A DNA stretch of 18,837 nucleotides from Candidatus Hydrothermarchaeota archaeon. GTDB taxonomy: Archaea > Hydrothermarchaeota > Hydrothermarchaeia > Hydrothermarchaeales > BMS3B. Below, one piece after another: positions 12,627 through 18,837 of this stretch. Under the pieces are notes generated by a model, which was not told the DNA's origin, made no database searches, and was given only the letters and a program-made list of their open reading frames with translations. Location: positions 1-18,837 of the forward strand of contig WANG01000133.1 in NCBI GenBank assembly GCA_015521945.1. Reading direction: 5' to 3'. The translations under genes and the position numbers were made by a program. How positions within the stretch are numbered: position 1 is the stretch's first letter; the number at the start of each line of letters is the position of its first letter.

Positions 12627-12634
12627 TTTATATA
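12627..12634 (+). promoter_or_regulatory. TATA box of the mch operon
   Basis: TTTATATA lies in an AT-rich stretch. Its centre is about 36 nt upstream of the mch ATG at 12666, giving a leader of about 10 nt that still holds the GGTGAG ribosome site. This is the clearest promoter on the plus strand. The gap 12544-12665 holds nothing else I can identify. Confidence 0.65.
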
Positions 12635-12665
12635 TCCTGTGCAGATTTTTATGGAAGGTGAGCTT

Positions 12666-13598
12666 ATGAACCTGAACCGCTCGGCGTGTGAGATAGTCAG
12701 GGAGATGGTGGCTCGCAGCGAGGAGCTCGGGGTGGAGGTGCGCAGGGCAGGAGGTGCCACCCTGATTGACTGCGGCGTCAGGGCGCCGGGAAGCTTCGCC
12801 GCCGGCGCCATGTTCGCCGAAGCCTGCATGGGCGGGCTCGGCAGGGTGAGGGTGAGCATGCACGACTACGGCTTCGGCATGCTCCCCGTGGTGGAGGTTG
12901 AGGTCAGGAAACCAGCCATCGCCTGCCTGGGCTCGCAGAAGGCGGGATGGAAGCTGGCGGAGGGCGACTTCTTCTCCTTGGGCTCGGGACCCGCGAGGAT
13001 ACTGGCGCGCAAGCCGGCGAGCACCTACCGTGCCCTGGGGTATGAGGAGGAGAGCGATGTTGCGGTTATAGCCCTTGAGGCTCCTGCACCGCCCCCGGAG
13101 AAGCTGGTGGAGGAGATTGCACGGGAGTGCGGGGTTGAGCAGGAGAACCTGTACATACTCCTTGCCCCCACCGCGTCCATTGCGGGGAGCCTCCAGGTGT
13201 CCGCGAGGGTGGTGGAGACGGCTCTGTACAGGGCGATGCACCTGAACATGGACGTTAATGCGGTGCGCTCGGCGCTGGGCAGGGCGCCCGTGGCTCCCGT
13301 GGTGGGCGGGGATGCCGCCATGATGGGGGTCACCAACGACATGATAATCTACGGTGGAGAGGTGTACCTGGTGGCTGAGGGGTTTGAGGCATCAAAGCTG
13401 GTGTCCTCAAGCTCCACCTCCTACGGCAAGCCCTTCGCGGAGGTGTTCAGGGAGGCTGGGTACGACTTCTACAGGGTGGACCCGGCGATATTTGCACCCG
13501 CAAGGGTTACGGTGAATCAGCCGGAGAGCGGTGAGATGAGCACCGCGGGTAAGCTGAATGTGGAAGTTCTCATGAGAAGCGCAGGGATGCTGAGATGA
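12666..13598 (+). CDS. mch: Methenyltetrahydromethanopterin cyclohydrolase
   Basis: Mch interconverts N5,N10-methenyl-H4MPT and N5-formyl-H4MPT, the third step of the same C1 pathway that FwdB and FwdD begin; it is cytoplasmic. The 310-residue protein begins MNLNRSACEIV and has DCGVRAPGSFAAGAMFAEAC and the family hallmark PAIACLGSQKAGW, followed by SLGSGPARIL. The ATG at 12666 was chosen for its GGTGAG site 4 nt upstream and for agreement with known Mch N-termini; GTG 12639 and ATG 12651 are less likely. Family length is about 315-320, so the gene is complete. It overlaps cobA by ATGA. The window alone does not show whether the pathway runs reductively or oxidatively. Confidence 0.95.
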   Translation: MNLNRSACEIVREMVARSEELGVEVRRAGGATLIDCGVRAPGSFAAGAMFAEACMGGLGRVRVSMHDYGFGMLPVVEVEVRKPAIACLGSQKAGWKLAEGDFFSLGSGPARILARKPASTYRALGYEEESDVAVIALEAPAPPPEKLVEEIARECGVEQENLYILLAPTASIAGSLQVSARVVETALYRAMHLNMDVNAVRSALGRAPVAPVVGGDAAMMGVTNDMIIYGGEVYLVAEGFEASKLVSSSSTSYGKPFAEVFREAGYDFYRVDPAIFAPARVTVNQPESGEMSTAGKLNVEVLMRSAGMLR

Positions 13599-14302
13599 GG
13601 AAGGTTTACTTGGTGGGCGGCGGTCCCGGAGACCCCGAGCTGATAACGGTTCGGGGCATGAAGCTGCTGCAGCAGGCAGATGTTATAATCTACGACCGCC
13701 TGGTGAGCCGGAGGCTGCTCTCCTATGCAAAGCCCGGGGCTGAGCTGATATACGTGGGGAAGGAGGCGGGAAGGCACAGGTACACCCAGGAGGAGATAAA
13801 CAGGCTGCTGGTGGAGAAGGCTGGAAGCGGGGTTGTGGTGCGCCTGAAGGGAGGCGACCCCTTCGTCTTCGGCAGGGGGGGTGAGGAGGTCCTCGCCCTG
13901 AAAAGGCACGGCATAGAGGTGGAGGTCGTGCCCGGGGTGAGCTCGGCAATCGCCGTTCCTGCGCTTGCGGGCATACCCGTGACCCATCGCGGTGTAGCCT
14001 CAAGCGTTACCCTGGTAACGGGGTACACCGCGGAGCGGGAGATAGACTACGCCTCCCTGACAGGAGACACGGTGGTGGTGCTCATGGGTGTCAGGAGCCT
14101 GAGGAGGATAGCGAGGGAGATGATGAAGACCAGGCCGCCCGAGACACCGGTGGCGGTTATAGAGAAGGGGAGCATGCAGAGCCAGCGGGTTGTTACAGGT
14201 ACCCTCGCGGACATAGCAGAGAAGGCGGAGAGGGCAAACCTGAGCCCGCCGGCGGTGACGGTGATAGGCAGGGTGGTGGAGCTCAGGAGGGAGTTCCTCT
14301 GA
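13595..14302 (+). CDS. cobA: Uroporphyrinogen-III C-methyltransferase
   Basis: This enzyme adds two methyl groups from SAM to uroporphyrinogen III, giving precorrin-2, the branch point to cobamides, siroheme and coenzyme F430. The 235-residue protein has GGGPGDPELITVRG at its N-terminus, VVRLKGGDPFVFGRGGEE, VVPGVSSAIAVPALAGIPVT and LVTGY, all diagnostic of the family. Its length is that of a stand-alone SUMT with no fused CysG or HemD part. The ATG overlaps the mch stop, so the two are translationally coupled. This ties tetrapyrrole supply to the C1 pathway and would suit either F430 or corrinoid demand. Confidence 0.93.
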   Translation: MRKVYLVGGGPGDPELITVRGMKLLQQADVIIYDRLVSRRLLSYAKPGAELIYVGKEAGRHRYTQEEINRLLVEKAGSGVVVRLKGGDPFVFGRGGEEVLALKRHGIEVEVVPGVSSAIAVPALAGIPVTHRGVASSVTLVTGYTAEREIDYASLTGDTVVVLMGVRSLRRIAREMMKTRPPETPVAVIEKGSMQSQRVVTGTLADIAEKAERANLSPPAVTVIGRVVELRREFL

Positions 14303-14310
14303 GCTTCGCG

Positions 14311-15588
14311 ATGCTGGTGGCGAGCACCAGGCCGGAGGTAATAAAGCTCGCCCCTGTGCTGCGAGCCTTTGAGCGCCTCGGGGTTGAGCACACCTTCGTT
14401 ACCACGGGGCAGCACTACGACGACGAGCTCTTCTGGAGGTTCATCAGGGAGCTGGAGCTTAAGGAGCCCGAGTACAACATAGACGTGCGCTCCGGTACGC
14501 ACGCCTACCAGACGGCAAGAGCCCTTGAGGAGCTGGAGAGGCTTATTCAGAGGGATGCCCCGGAGGTGGTGATAGCAGAAGGAGACACCAACTCGGTTCT
14601 AAGCACGGCGCTGGCGTGCGCGAAGCTGCTGGTAGCCTTTGCCCACGTTGAGGCGGGGCTCAGGAGCTTTGACCGCACCATGCCGGAGGAGGTGAACAGG
14701 GTTCTGGCGGACCACGTGAGCACCGTTCTGTTCGCCCCCACCCTGAGGGCTGCGGATAACTTAGTGAACGAGGGGATACTGCCGGAGAGCATCTTCGTGG
14801 TTGGCAACACCATAGTTGACGCCACCCTCCACCACATTGAGATAGCCAGGAGGAGGCTCAAGCCCAAGGGCGGGGAGTACCTGCTCCTCACCCTGCACCG
14901 CGCCGAGAACGTGGACAGCAGGGAGAGGTTTGAGGGCATCCTGAGAGCCCTCGCGGAGGTTGAGCAGGAGATACTCTTCCCGGTGCACCCCCGCACCATG
15001 CAGCGGCTGAGGGAGTTCGGCTTAATGGAGCTCGCGGAGTCCTCCCTCACCCTGCTCCCCCCCGCAGGGTACTTGGAGTTCCTGCTGATGCTTGAGGGAG
15101 CAAAGGCGGTGCTCACCGACTCGGGAGGGGTGCAGGAGGAGGCAATCGTGCTGGGCACGCCCTGCATAACCCTGCGCACCTCCACGGAGCGCCCCGAGAC
15201 GGTTGAGGCGGGGGGCAACATCCTGGCAGGGGTGGACAGAGAGAGCATCCTCAGGGTGGTCCGCAGGGTGCTCACCGATGAGGAGCTTTACCTGCGCATG
15301 AAGCAGGCCAAGAACCCCTTCGGAGACGGCAGAAGCGGTGAGAGGATAGCCAAGATACTCTTGGAGCTGGGCGAGCGGGGTAAGCTCAGGATAGAGCCCC
15401 CCTCAAAGGTAATACGCACCCGTCAGAGGCGGCTCATCCACGCGGGCGAGCACAGGGGTAGGAAGCTCTCAGAGCTCGGGGTGAGGGTGTGCAGGGTGGC
15501 TCTGGAGGGGCGCTTCAGGTACCCCGAGCCGGAGCGGGTGCTGAGGGGGGACGAGATGCTTGAGGTTGAGGAGGAGGTGAGCTGGTGA
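14311..15588 (+). CDS. wecB: UDP-N-acetylglucosamine 2-epimerase with C-terminal TrkA-C/RCK_C-like extension
   Basis: Makes UDP-ManNAc for surface polysaccharide or glycoprotein glycans. Visible are STRPEVIKLAPV, TTGQHYDDEL, EGDTNSV, HVEAGLRSFDRTMPEEVNR (catalytic acids), LTLHRAENVD (catalytic His) and TDSGGVQEEA. The enzyme core ends near residue 355, as in usual 360-385-residue homologues. The remaining tail ends with residues 383-425, which read GRKLSELGVRVCRV, GRFRYPEPERVL and GDEMLEV and resemble a TrkA-C (RCK_C) ligand-binding domain. The ATG at 14311 has no close ribosome site; AGGAGGGAG (14285-14293) points instead to a CTG at 14299 overlapping the cobA stop, which would restore a more typical N-terminus. 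It overlaps moaD by GTGA. Confidence 0.88.
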   Translation: MLVASTRPEVIKLAPVLRAFERLGVEHTFVTTGQHYDDELFWRFIRELELKEPEYNIDVRSGTHAYQTARALEELERLIQRDAPEVVIAEGDTNSVLSTALACAKLLVAFAHVEAGLRSFDRTMPEEVNRVLADHVSTVLFAPTLRAADNLVNEGILPESIFVVGNTIVDATLHHIEIARRRLKPKGGEYLLLTLHRAENVDSRERFEGILRALAEVEQEILFPVHPRTMQRLREFGLMELAESSLTLLPPAGYLEFLLMLEGAKAVLTDSGGVQEEAIVLGTPCITLRTSTERPETVEAGGNILAGVDRESILRVVRRVLTDEELYLRMKQAKNPFGDGRSGERIAKILLELGERGKLRIEPPSKVIRTRQRRLIHAGEHRGRKLSELGVRVCRVALEGRFRYPEPERVLRGDEMLEVEEEVSW

Positions 15589-15827
15589 AGGTCAGGCTCT
15601 TCGCCTGGTTCAGGGAGAAGACGGGCAGGGAGGAGGTGGAGATTGAGGGGGGCAGGATGAAGGTGAGGGAGCTGGTGGAGAGGCTTGCGCAGGAGGTGCC
15701 CCAGCTTGCTGAGGAGCTGAGGAGCGGGAGGTACATAGTGGCTGTCAACCACAGGATAGCGGGCGGTGATGCGGAGGTTGATGAGGACTCGGAGGTTGCC
15801 ATCTTCCCCCCCGTGGCAGGGGGGTGA
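15585..15827 (+). CDS. moaD: Molybdopterin synthase sulfur-carrier subunit (MoaD/ThiS family)
   Basis: A small ubiquitin-fold protein of 80 residues ending in the required Gly-Gly (PPVAGG), the site of adenylylation and thiocarboxylation. MKVRLFAWFREKTGREEVEI at the start, VAVNHRIA and EVAIFPPVAGG match MoaD, which donates sulfur to make the molybdopterin dithiolene. ThiS or tRNA-thiolation carriers are similar, so the role is inferred from the many Mo/W genes in the window. The GTG start overlaps the wecB stop as GTGA after GAGGAGGTGAGCT. No MoaE is present here. It converges on nadM with a 2-nt gap, which leaves no room for separate terminators. Confidence 0.85.
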   Translation: MKVRLFAWFREKTGREEVEIEGGRMKVRELVERLAQEVPQLAEELRSGRYIVAVNHRIAGGDAEVDEDSEVAIFPPVAGG

Positions 15828-15829
15828 GC

Positions 15830-16345
15830 CTAAGCCCTGTCGCTCTCAGCCAGCTCCCTGAGGCGCCTCACCCCGTCCACCTCCCTCACCACCTCCACCA
15901 CAGCCTCGGGCACGAGCTCCTCCCAGGGCTCGCCTGCCAGCATCCTGCGCCTTATCTCGCTGCCCGAGTATTCTTTGCGGTTGTAGAGGGGAGGGGTTGC
16001 AACGTCCTTTCCAGCCTCCCTGAATAGCCTCTTCACCAGGGGGTTGCCCGAGTAAACCCTGTGGAAGGGGGGCGTCAGGCTCCGGATGTGGCTCACCCAG
16101 AGGGAGTTGTTGTCTATGTCGTTGACGGGAATAACATACCAGGTCCTGCGCACGTTGTTCTGCTGGAGGCTCTTGAATATCATCATCAGCCTCTCCCCGG
16201 CGGTGAAGGGGTTCTCCAAGGTGTGGCTCTTCTGGGCGCTGCCGATGGCTATGACTATCTCGTCCACCTCCTCGGCTATCCTCTCTATGACGTACATGTG
16301 CCCCAGGTGGAAGGGCTGGAACCTGCCTATCAGAAGACCTCGCAT
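15830..16345 (-). CDS. nadM: Nicotinamide-nucleotide adenylyltransferase, archaeal type
   Basis: Joins NMN and ATP to form NAD+. The 171-residue protein is a nucleotidyltransferase with GRFQPFHLGH (His13, His16 of the HxGH motif) at its N-terminus, IGSAQKSHTLENPFTAGER, VNDIDNNSLWV and the C-terminal EYSGSEIRRRM, which corresponds to the ISSTxxR-like motif. Length equals the archaeal NadM family. The ATG at 16345 overlaps the end of the SAM hydroxide adenosyltransferase gene by 16 nt, so both are in one operon. Nothing is missing among visible key residues. Confidence 0.93.
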   Translation of the reverse strand: MRGLLIGRFQPFHLGHMYVIERIAEEVDEIVIAIGSAQKSHTLENPFTAGERLMMIFKSLQQNNVRRTWYVIPVNDIDNNSLWVSHIRSLTPPFHRVYSGNPLVKRLFREAGKDVATPPLYNRKEYSGSEIRRRMLAGEPWEELVPEAVVEVVREVDGVRRLRELAESDRA

Positions 16346-17088
16346 ACCCTGAGCCTCTCACCGCCCCTTACGCCCAGCATGCTTCCGGCGTTGCCCTGGT
16401 TGACCGCCAGCTCAAGGTAGCCCTCGCTGCCTATGAGAGCCAGAAGGCGTCCAGCCTCAGCGTACCCGTAGCTCTCCAAGAAGGGCACCCTCACCCTGCG
16501 CAGACCCACGTGCACCTCCAGCTCGTCTCCAAAGCTCACGCTGAGCATCTCCTCCTGTATGTTGGTTATAACATTGCCAAAGGTATCAACACACAGCACC
16601 TCCCCCTCTATGCACCTGCCCCTCCTCTCGGGTGCCCTGATGTCAAGCCTCGCAACCACAGGCTCCACCACCCTGCCGAACTCCTCCGGCTTCCTGCCCG
16701 TGGCTATGGCAGCGGCTACGGGGGCGAAGACGTCCCTGCCGTGGAAGGTTCTGGAGGCTGCCTCAACCTGCAGCTCCACCACCCTCTCGGGCTTCAGGAA
16801 GGTGAACACCCCGTTGTCGGGTCCCACGTAGGTGTGCCCCCCTGCCTCAACCACCACCCCCCTGCGCTTGGTGCCGACCCCAGGGTCAACCACCACCACG
16901 TGTATCGTGCCCTCGGGAAACCTCCTGCACACGCTTCCAACAACGTAGGCACCGTGCCTTATGTCATAGCTCCTGATGCTGTGGGTTATGTCAACCACCC
17001 TAACCCCGGGGGCGGCTGAGAGTATCACCCCCTTCATGGCACCCACGTACTCGCTCCATCCGAAGTCGGTGGTCAGGGTGATTATCAT
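16330..17088 (-). CDS. SAM hydroxide adenosyltransferase (DUF62 / SAM hydrolase family)
   Basis: Splits S-adenosylmethionine with hydroxide to adenosine and methionine; it is related to bacterial fluorinase and chlorinase but is the hydrolytic archaeal type. The 252-residue protein starts MIITLTTDFG and has VGAMKGVI, VVDITHSI, VVVDPGVGTKRR and TFHGRDVFAPVAA. Asp68, Arg75 and His116 fit the conserved active-site triad. YVGPDNGVF is the nucleoside-binding stretch. The C-terminal beta-barrel domain is complete. The ATG overlaps the stop of the glycosyltransferase gene as ATGA. Why archaea hydrolyse SAM is unsettled; adjacency to nadM suggests nucleoside or cofactor salvage (inference). Confidence 0.92.
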   Translation of the reverse strand: MIITLTTDFGWSEYVGAMKGVILSAAPGVRVVDITHSIRSYDIRHGAYVVGSVCRRFPEGTIHVVVVDPGVGTKRRGVVVEAGGHTYVGPDNGVFTFLKPERVVELQVEAASRTFHGRDVFAPVAAAIATGRKPEEFGRVVEPVVARLDIRAPERRGRCIEGEVLCVDTFGNVITNIQEEMLSVSFGDELEVHVGLRRVRVPFLESYGYAEAGRLLALIGSEGYLELAVNQGNAGSMLGVRGGERLRVCEVF

Positions 17089-18353
17089 AGGCCCATCTTA
17101 CCCTTGCCTGCTATGAGCAGAAGCAGCAGGGTTATGGTGATGTAACGGTTGAGCAGGAGCTGCCTCACCCTGCTCCTCGCCCTGCGCCCGCTTTGGTGCG
17201 GGCTCTCAATCCTCCCGAGCCCCTCAAGCAGCGCCGAGACGTGAGCCTCCCAGGAGTAGCGCAGCATGGTCTCCCTCGCCCTCCTGCTTAGGGTGCGCCT
17301 CAGAGCGTGGTTCTCCAGCAGCTCAGCCACCTTCTCCCCCAGCTCCTCCGGGCTGGAGGGGTTGCTCAGGAAGAGGCAGTTGTACCCGTCCCTCAGGTAG
17401 CTCCCCGCCTCCGAGTCCCTGCTCACCACCACGGCGCACTCGCACGCCATCGCCTCCATGACGGACATGCTCTGGGACTCGTGCAGGGACGGGTGAACGA
17501 ACACGTCCGCTGCGGAGTAGTACTCGGGGGTCTGCTCCCACTCCACCCAGCCGGTGAAGTGCACCCTTGCGCCTCCGCACAGCTTTTGTGCAAGCCTCCT
17601 GTACTCCTCAAGGGCTGCGCCACCCCCTGCGAAGATGAAGTGCACGTCCTCAGCCCTGCTGGAAATCAGGGGTATCGCCCTTATCAGCGTCTCCACGTTC
17701 TTCTCGTGGGACATCCTGCCAAGGTAGAGCACCACCTTGGCGTCCTCGGGTATCCCCAGCCTCCGCCTCAGGGTGCTCCTCACCCGCCTGAACATCGCTG
17801 TGTCAACCCCGAAGGGTGCAAACACCACCTTTGACTCCGGCACCCCCAGGCTGAGAAGCTTATCCCTGAAGCGGGAGGTGGCAACGAAGAAGAGGTCGGC
17901 TCTGCGGTAGTGGCTCCTCACCACCGAGTTCACAACCCTCCTGATGCGCTTCTCGGGCACCAGCCTGCGCTGGTCCAGGCGGAAGGCCTTCTCAAGCATG
18001 GTCGCCTCATCGTGGTGGCAGAAGACAGCCACGGGCTTGTGCATCGCCTTGGCGAGGGTTATGGCAGCCGAGCCCAGGGGGGCGAGGTCGTTCACCAGCA
18101 CCATGTCGCACCTGCGTATGGCTCTGGCAAGCCTGGCGCTGGGTATCGCGGGGGCGTAGCTCGCCAGCTCCAGGGGTATGCAGGAGCTCAGCACAACCTC
18201 CGCACCCCCGAAGCTCCTGCTGCGGGAAAAGCGGGGCGCCACCAGGGTTATGCGGTAGTGCCTGCTCAGCTCCGGGAGCACGTGCCTGAGGAAGGTCACC
18301 ACCCCATCCTTCTTTGGCGGGTAGGTGTCGGCAACCACGCAGAGGCGCTTCAT
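17085..18353 (-). CDS. GT4-family glycosyltransferase with C-terminal membrane segment
   Basis: A GT-B fold glycosyltransferase of 422 residues, likely using a nucleotide sugar to extend a lipid or glycan at the inner face of the membrane. The N-terminal domain has TYPPKKDGVVTFLRHVLPEL. The donor domain has LYLGRMSHEKNVETLIRAI, FAGGG and the EX7E motif in HPSLHESQSMSVMEAMA. A basic stretch (SGRRARSRVRQ) and one hydrophobic helix (YITITLLLLLIAG) close the protein, which would anchor it in the membrane; this is not standard for GT4. The ATG at 18353 forms a TGATG junction with the GT2 stop. Together with wecB on the other strand it suggests a glycan-building region. Sugar specificity is unknown. 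Confidence 0.88.
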   Translation of the reverse strand: MKRLCVVADTYPPKKDGVVTFLRHVLPELSRHYRITLVAPRFSRSRSFGGAEVVLSSCIPLELASYAPAIPSARLARAIRRCDMVLVNDLAPLGSAAITLAKAMHKPVAVFCHHDEATMLEKAFRLDQRRLVPEKRIRRVVNSVVRSHYRRADLFFVATSRFRDKLLSLGVPESKVVFAPFGVDTAMFRRVRSTLRRRLGIPEDAKVVLYLGRMSHEKNVETLIRAIPLISSRAEDVHFIFAGGGAALEEYRRLAQKLCGGARVHFTGWVEWEQTPEYYSAADVFVHPSLHESQSMSVMEAMACECAVVVSRDSEAGSYLRDGYNCLFLSNPSSPEELGEKVAELLENHALRRTLSRRARETMLRYSWEAHVSALLEGLGRIESPHQSGRRARSRVRQLLLNRYITITLLLLLIAGKGKMGL

Positions 18354-18837
18354 CACCTCACAGCCTCCATCCTCAGCCTGCTCTGCCCCGTGAGCAGGAT
18401 TGAGAGGTAGTTTGCGGTGTTGTGCAGGAAGAACCTCACTCTGCCTGCTCTCAGGCGTCGTGATGAGGTGTAAACGTGCATGTGGGGCACGAAGACCACC
18501 CTCCCGAGCTTTCTCAGCCTTCTGGAAAGCTCAAAGTCCTCCCCGACCTCAAGCTTCAGGTTGAATCCCCCCGCGAGCTCAAGAAGCCGGCGCCTCACCC
18601 CGAAGTTCTGACCCGAGAAGTGGGGGAGCCCCGCAAGGCTGTGGAGGTGCAGGAAGGCGGTGAAGGCGTACCTCGCGAGCACCCTTTCCACCCTGCTCCC
18701 ATCCGCAAGGTAAACGGGCCCGTAGGCGGCATCGGCGTCGCAGAGCGCCGAGTGCATGGTGCTCGCCCAGCTCTTAGGCACAACGGTGTCCGCATCGGTG
18801 AACGCCACAAACTCACCCTTGGCTCTCCTCCACCCCG
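18353..18837 (-). CDS. GT2-family glycosyltransferase (partial, N-terminus beyond window)
   Basis: The C-terminal 160 residues of an inverting GT-A glycosyltransferase; the frame stays open to the right edge, so there is no start codon here. WRRAKGEFVAFTDADTVVP holds the metal-binding DxD-type motif (DAD). FSGQNFGVRRRLLELAGGFN and GEDFELSRRLRKLG are the usual acceptor-side GT2 motifs, including the catalytic ED. A modestly hydrophobic stretch (FFLHNTANYLSILL) lies near the end. Translation is coupled to the GT4 gene through TGATG. The likely role is protein or lipid glycosylation. Confidence 0.88.
   Translation of the reverse strand, partial: GWRRAKGEFVAFTDADTVVPKSWASTMHSALCDADAAYGPVYLADGSRVERVLARYAFTAFLHLHSLAGLPHFSGQNFGVRRRLLELAGGFNLKLEVGEDFELSRRLRKLGRVVFVPHMHVYTSSRRLRAGRVRFFLHNTANYLSILLTGQSRLRMEAVR

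Noticed and set aside
14547..15275. A minus-strand open frame of 242 codons inside wecB
   Set aside because: Ser/Thr/Arg-biased antisense of a gene with all WecB catalytic motifs; no ribosome site or recognisable domain.
15846..16361. A second minus-strand open frame of the same length as nadM and overlapping it almost fully
   Set aside because: It is the shifted frame of nadM; the protein is Gly/Arg/Gln-rich without motifs, while the other frame carries GRFQPFHLGH.

Overview
The window comes from an archaeon. The evidence is the H4MPT/methanofuran C1 enzymes (formylmethanofuran dehydrogenase subunits FwdB and FwdD, methenyl-H4MPT cyclohydrolase Mch), an archaeal-type NMN adenylyltransferase, an Lrp-TRASH regulator, a UPF0146 protein, TATA-type promoters with short leaders, and GTG starts placed behind GGAGG/GGTGA ribosome sites. 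The DNA is G+C-rich and AGG dominates the Arg codons. This fits a thermophilic euryarchaeon of the Archaeoglobi/methanogen/alkanotroph kind, but the species cannot be read from the window. The pairing of C1 enzymes with a UbiA/MqnP-like quinone prenyltransferase and a respiratory-type molybdopterin oxidoreductase suggests an anaerobe that is not a simple hydrogenotrophic methanogen (inference).

Layout. 1-2712 (minus): an Fe-S subunit cut by the window edge and a large Mo/W-bis-MGD oxidoreductase with its own promoter. 2840-7921 (minus): a tightly overlapping operon, transcribed moeA2 > moeA1 > moaA-like > fwdB > fwdD, so cofactor-making genes lie directly upstream of a cofactor-using enzyme. 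8034-10800 (minus): YHS metal-binding protein > UPF0146 > DNA methyltransferase > UbiA. 10801-10941: divergent promoter region. 10942-12543 (plus): Lrp-TRASH regulator > endonuclease V homologue > unknown 120-aa protein. 12666-15827 (plus): mch > cobA > wecB > moaD, all coupled or nearly so. 15830-18837 (minus): GT2 (partial) > GT4 > SAM hydroxide adenosyltransferase > nadM, meeting moaD tail to tail with a 2-nt gap.

The main theme is molybdenum/tungsten cofactor. The window holds a MoaA-like radical SAM enzyme, two MoeA paralogues, MoaD and two classes of client enzyme (Fwd and a DMSO-reductase-family catalytic subunit). The pathway proteins are not textbook. The MoaA-like protein has lost the usual C-terminal cluster pattern. 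Each MoeA lacks a different part of the canonical active site, and the two share an 82-nt tract with only 4 differences, although most of their length is well diverged. This suggests a remodelled Mo/W insertion step, possibly a MoeA1-MoeA2 heterodimer (inference). Other oddities are an endonuclease V homologue with Asn at a catalytic Asp position, a UDP-GlcNAc 2-epimerase with a C-terminal TrkA-C/RCK_C-like tail, a repeated palindromic site upstream of moeA2, and a divergent YHS/Lrp-TRASH metal-response module. No tRNA, rRNA, CRISPR array or insertion sequence was seen.
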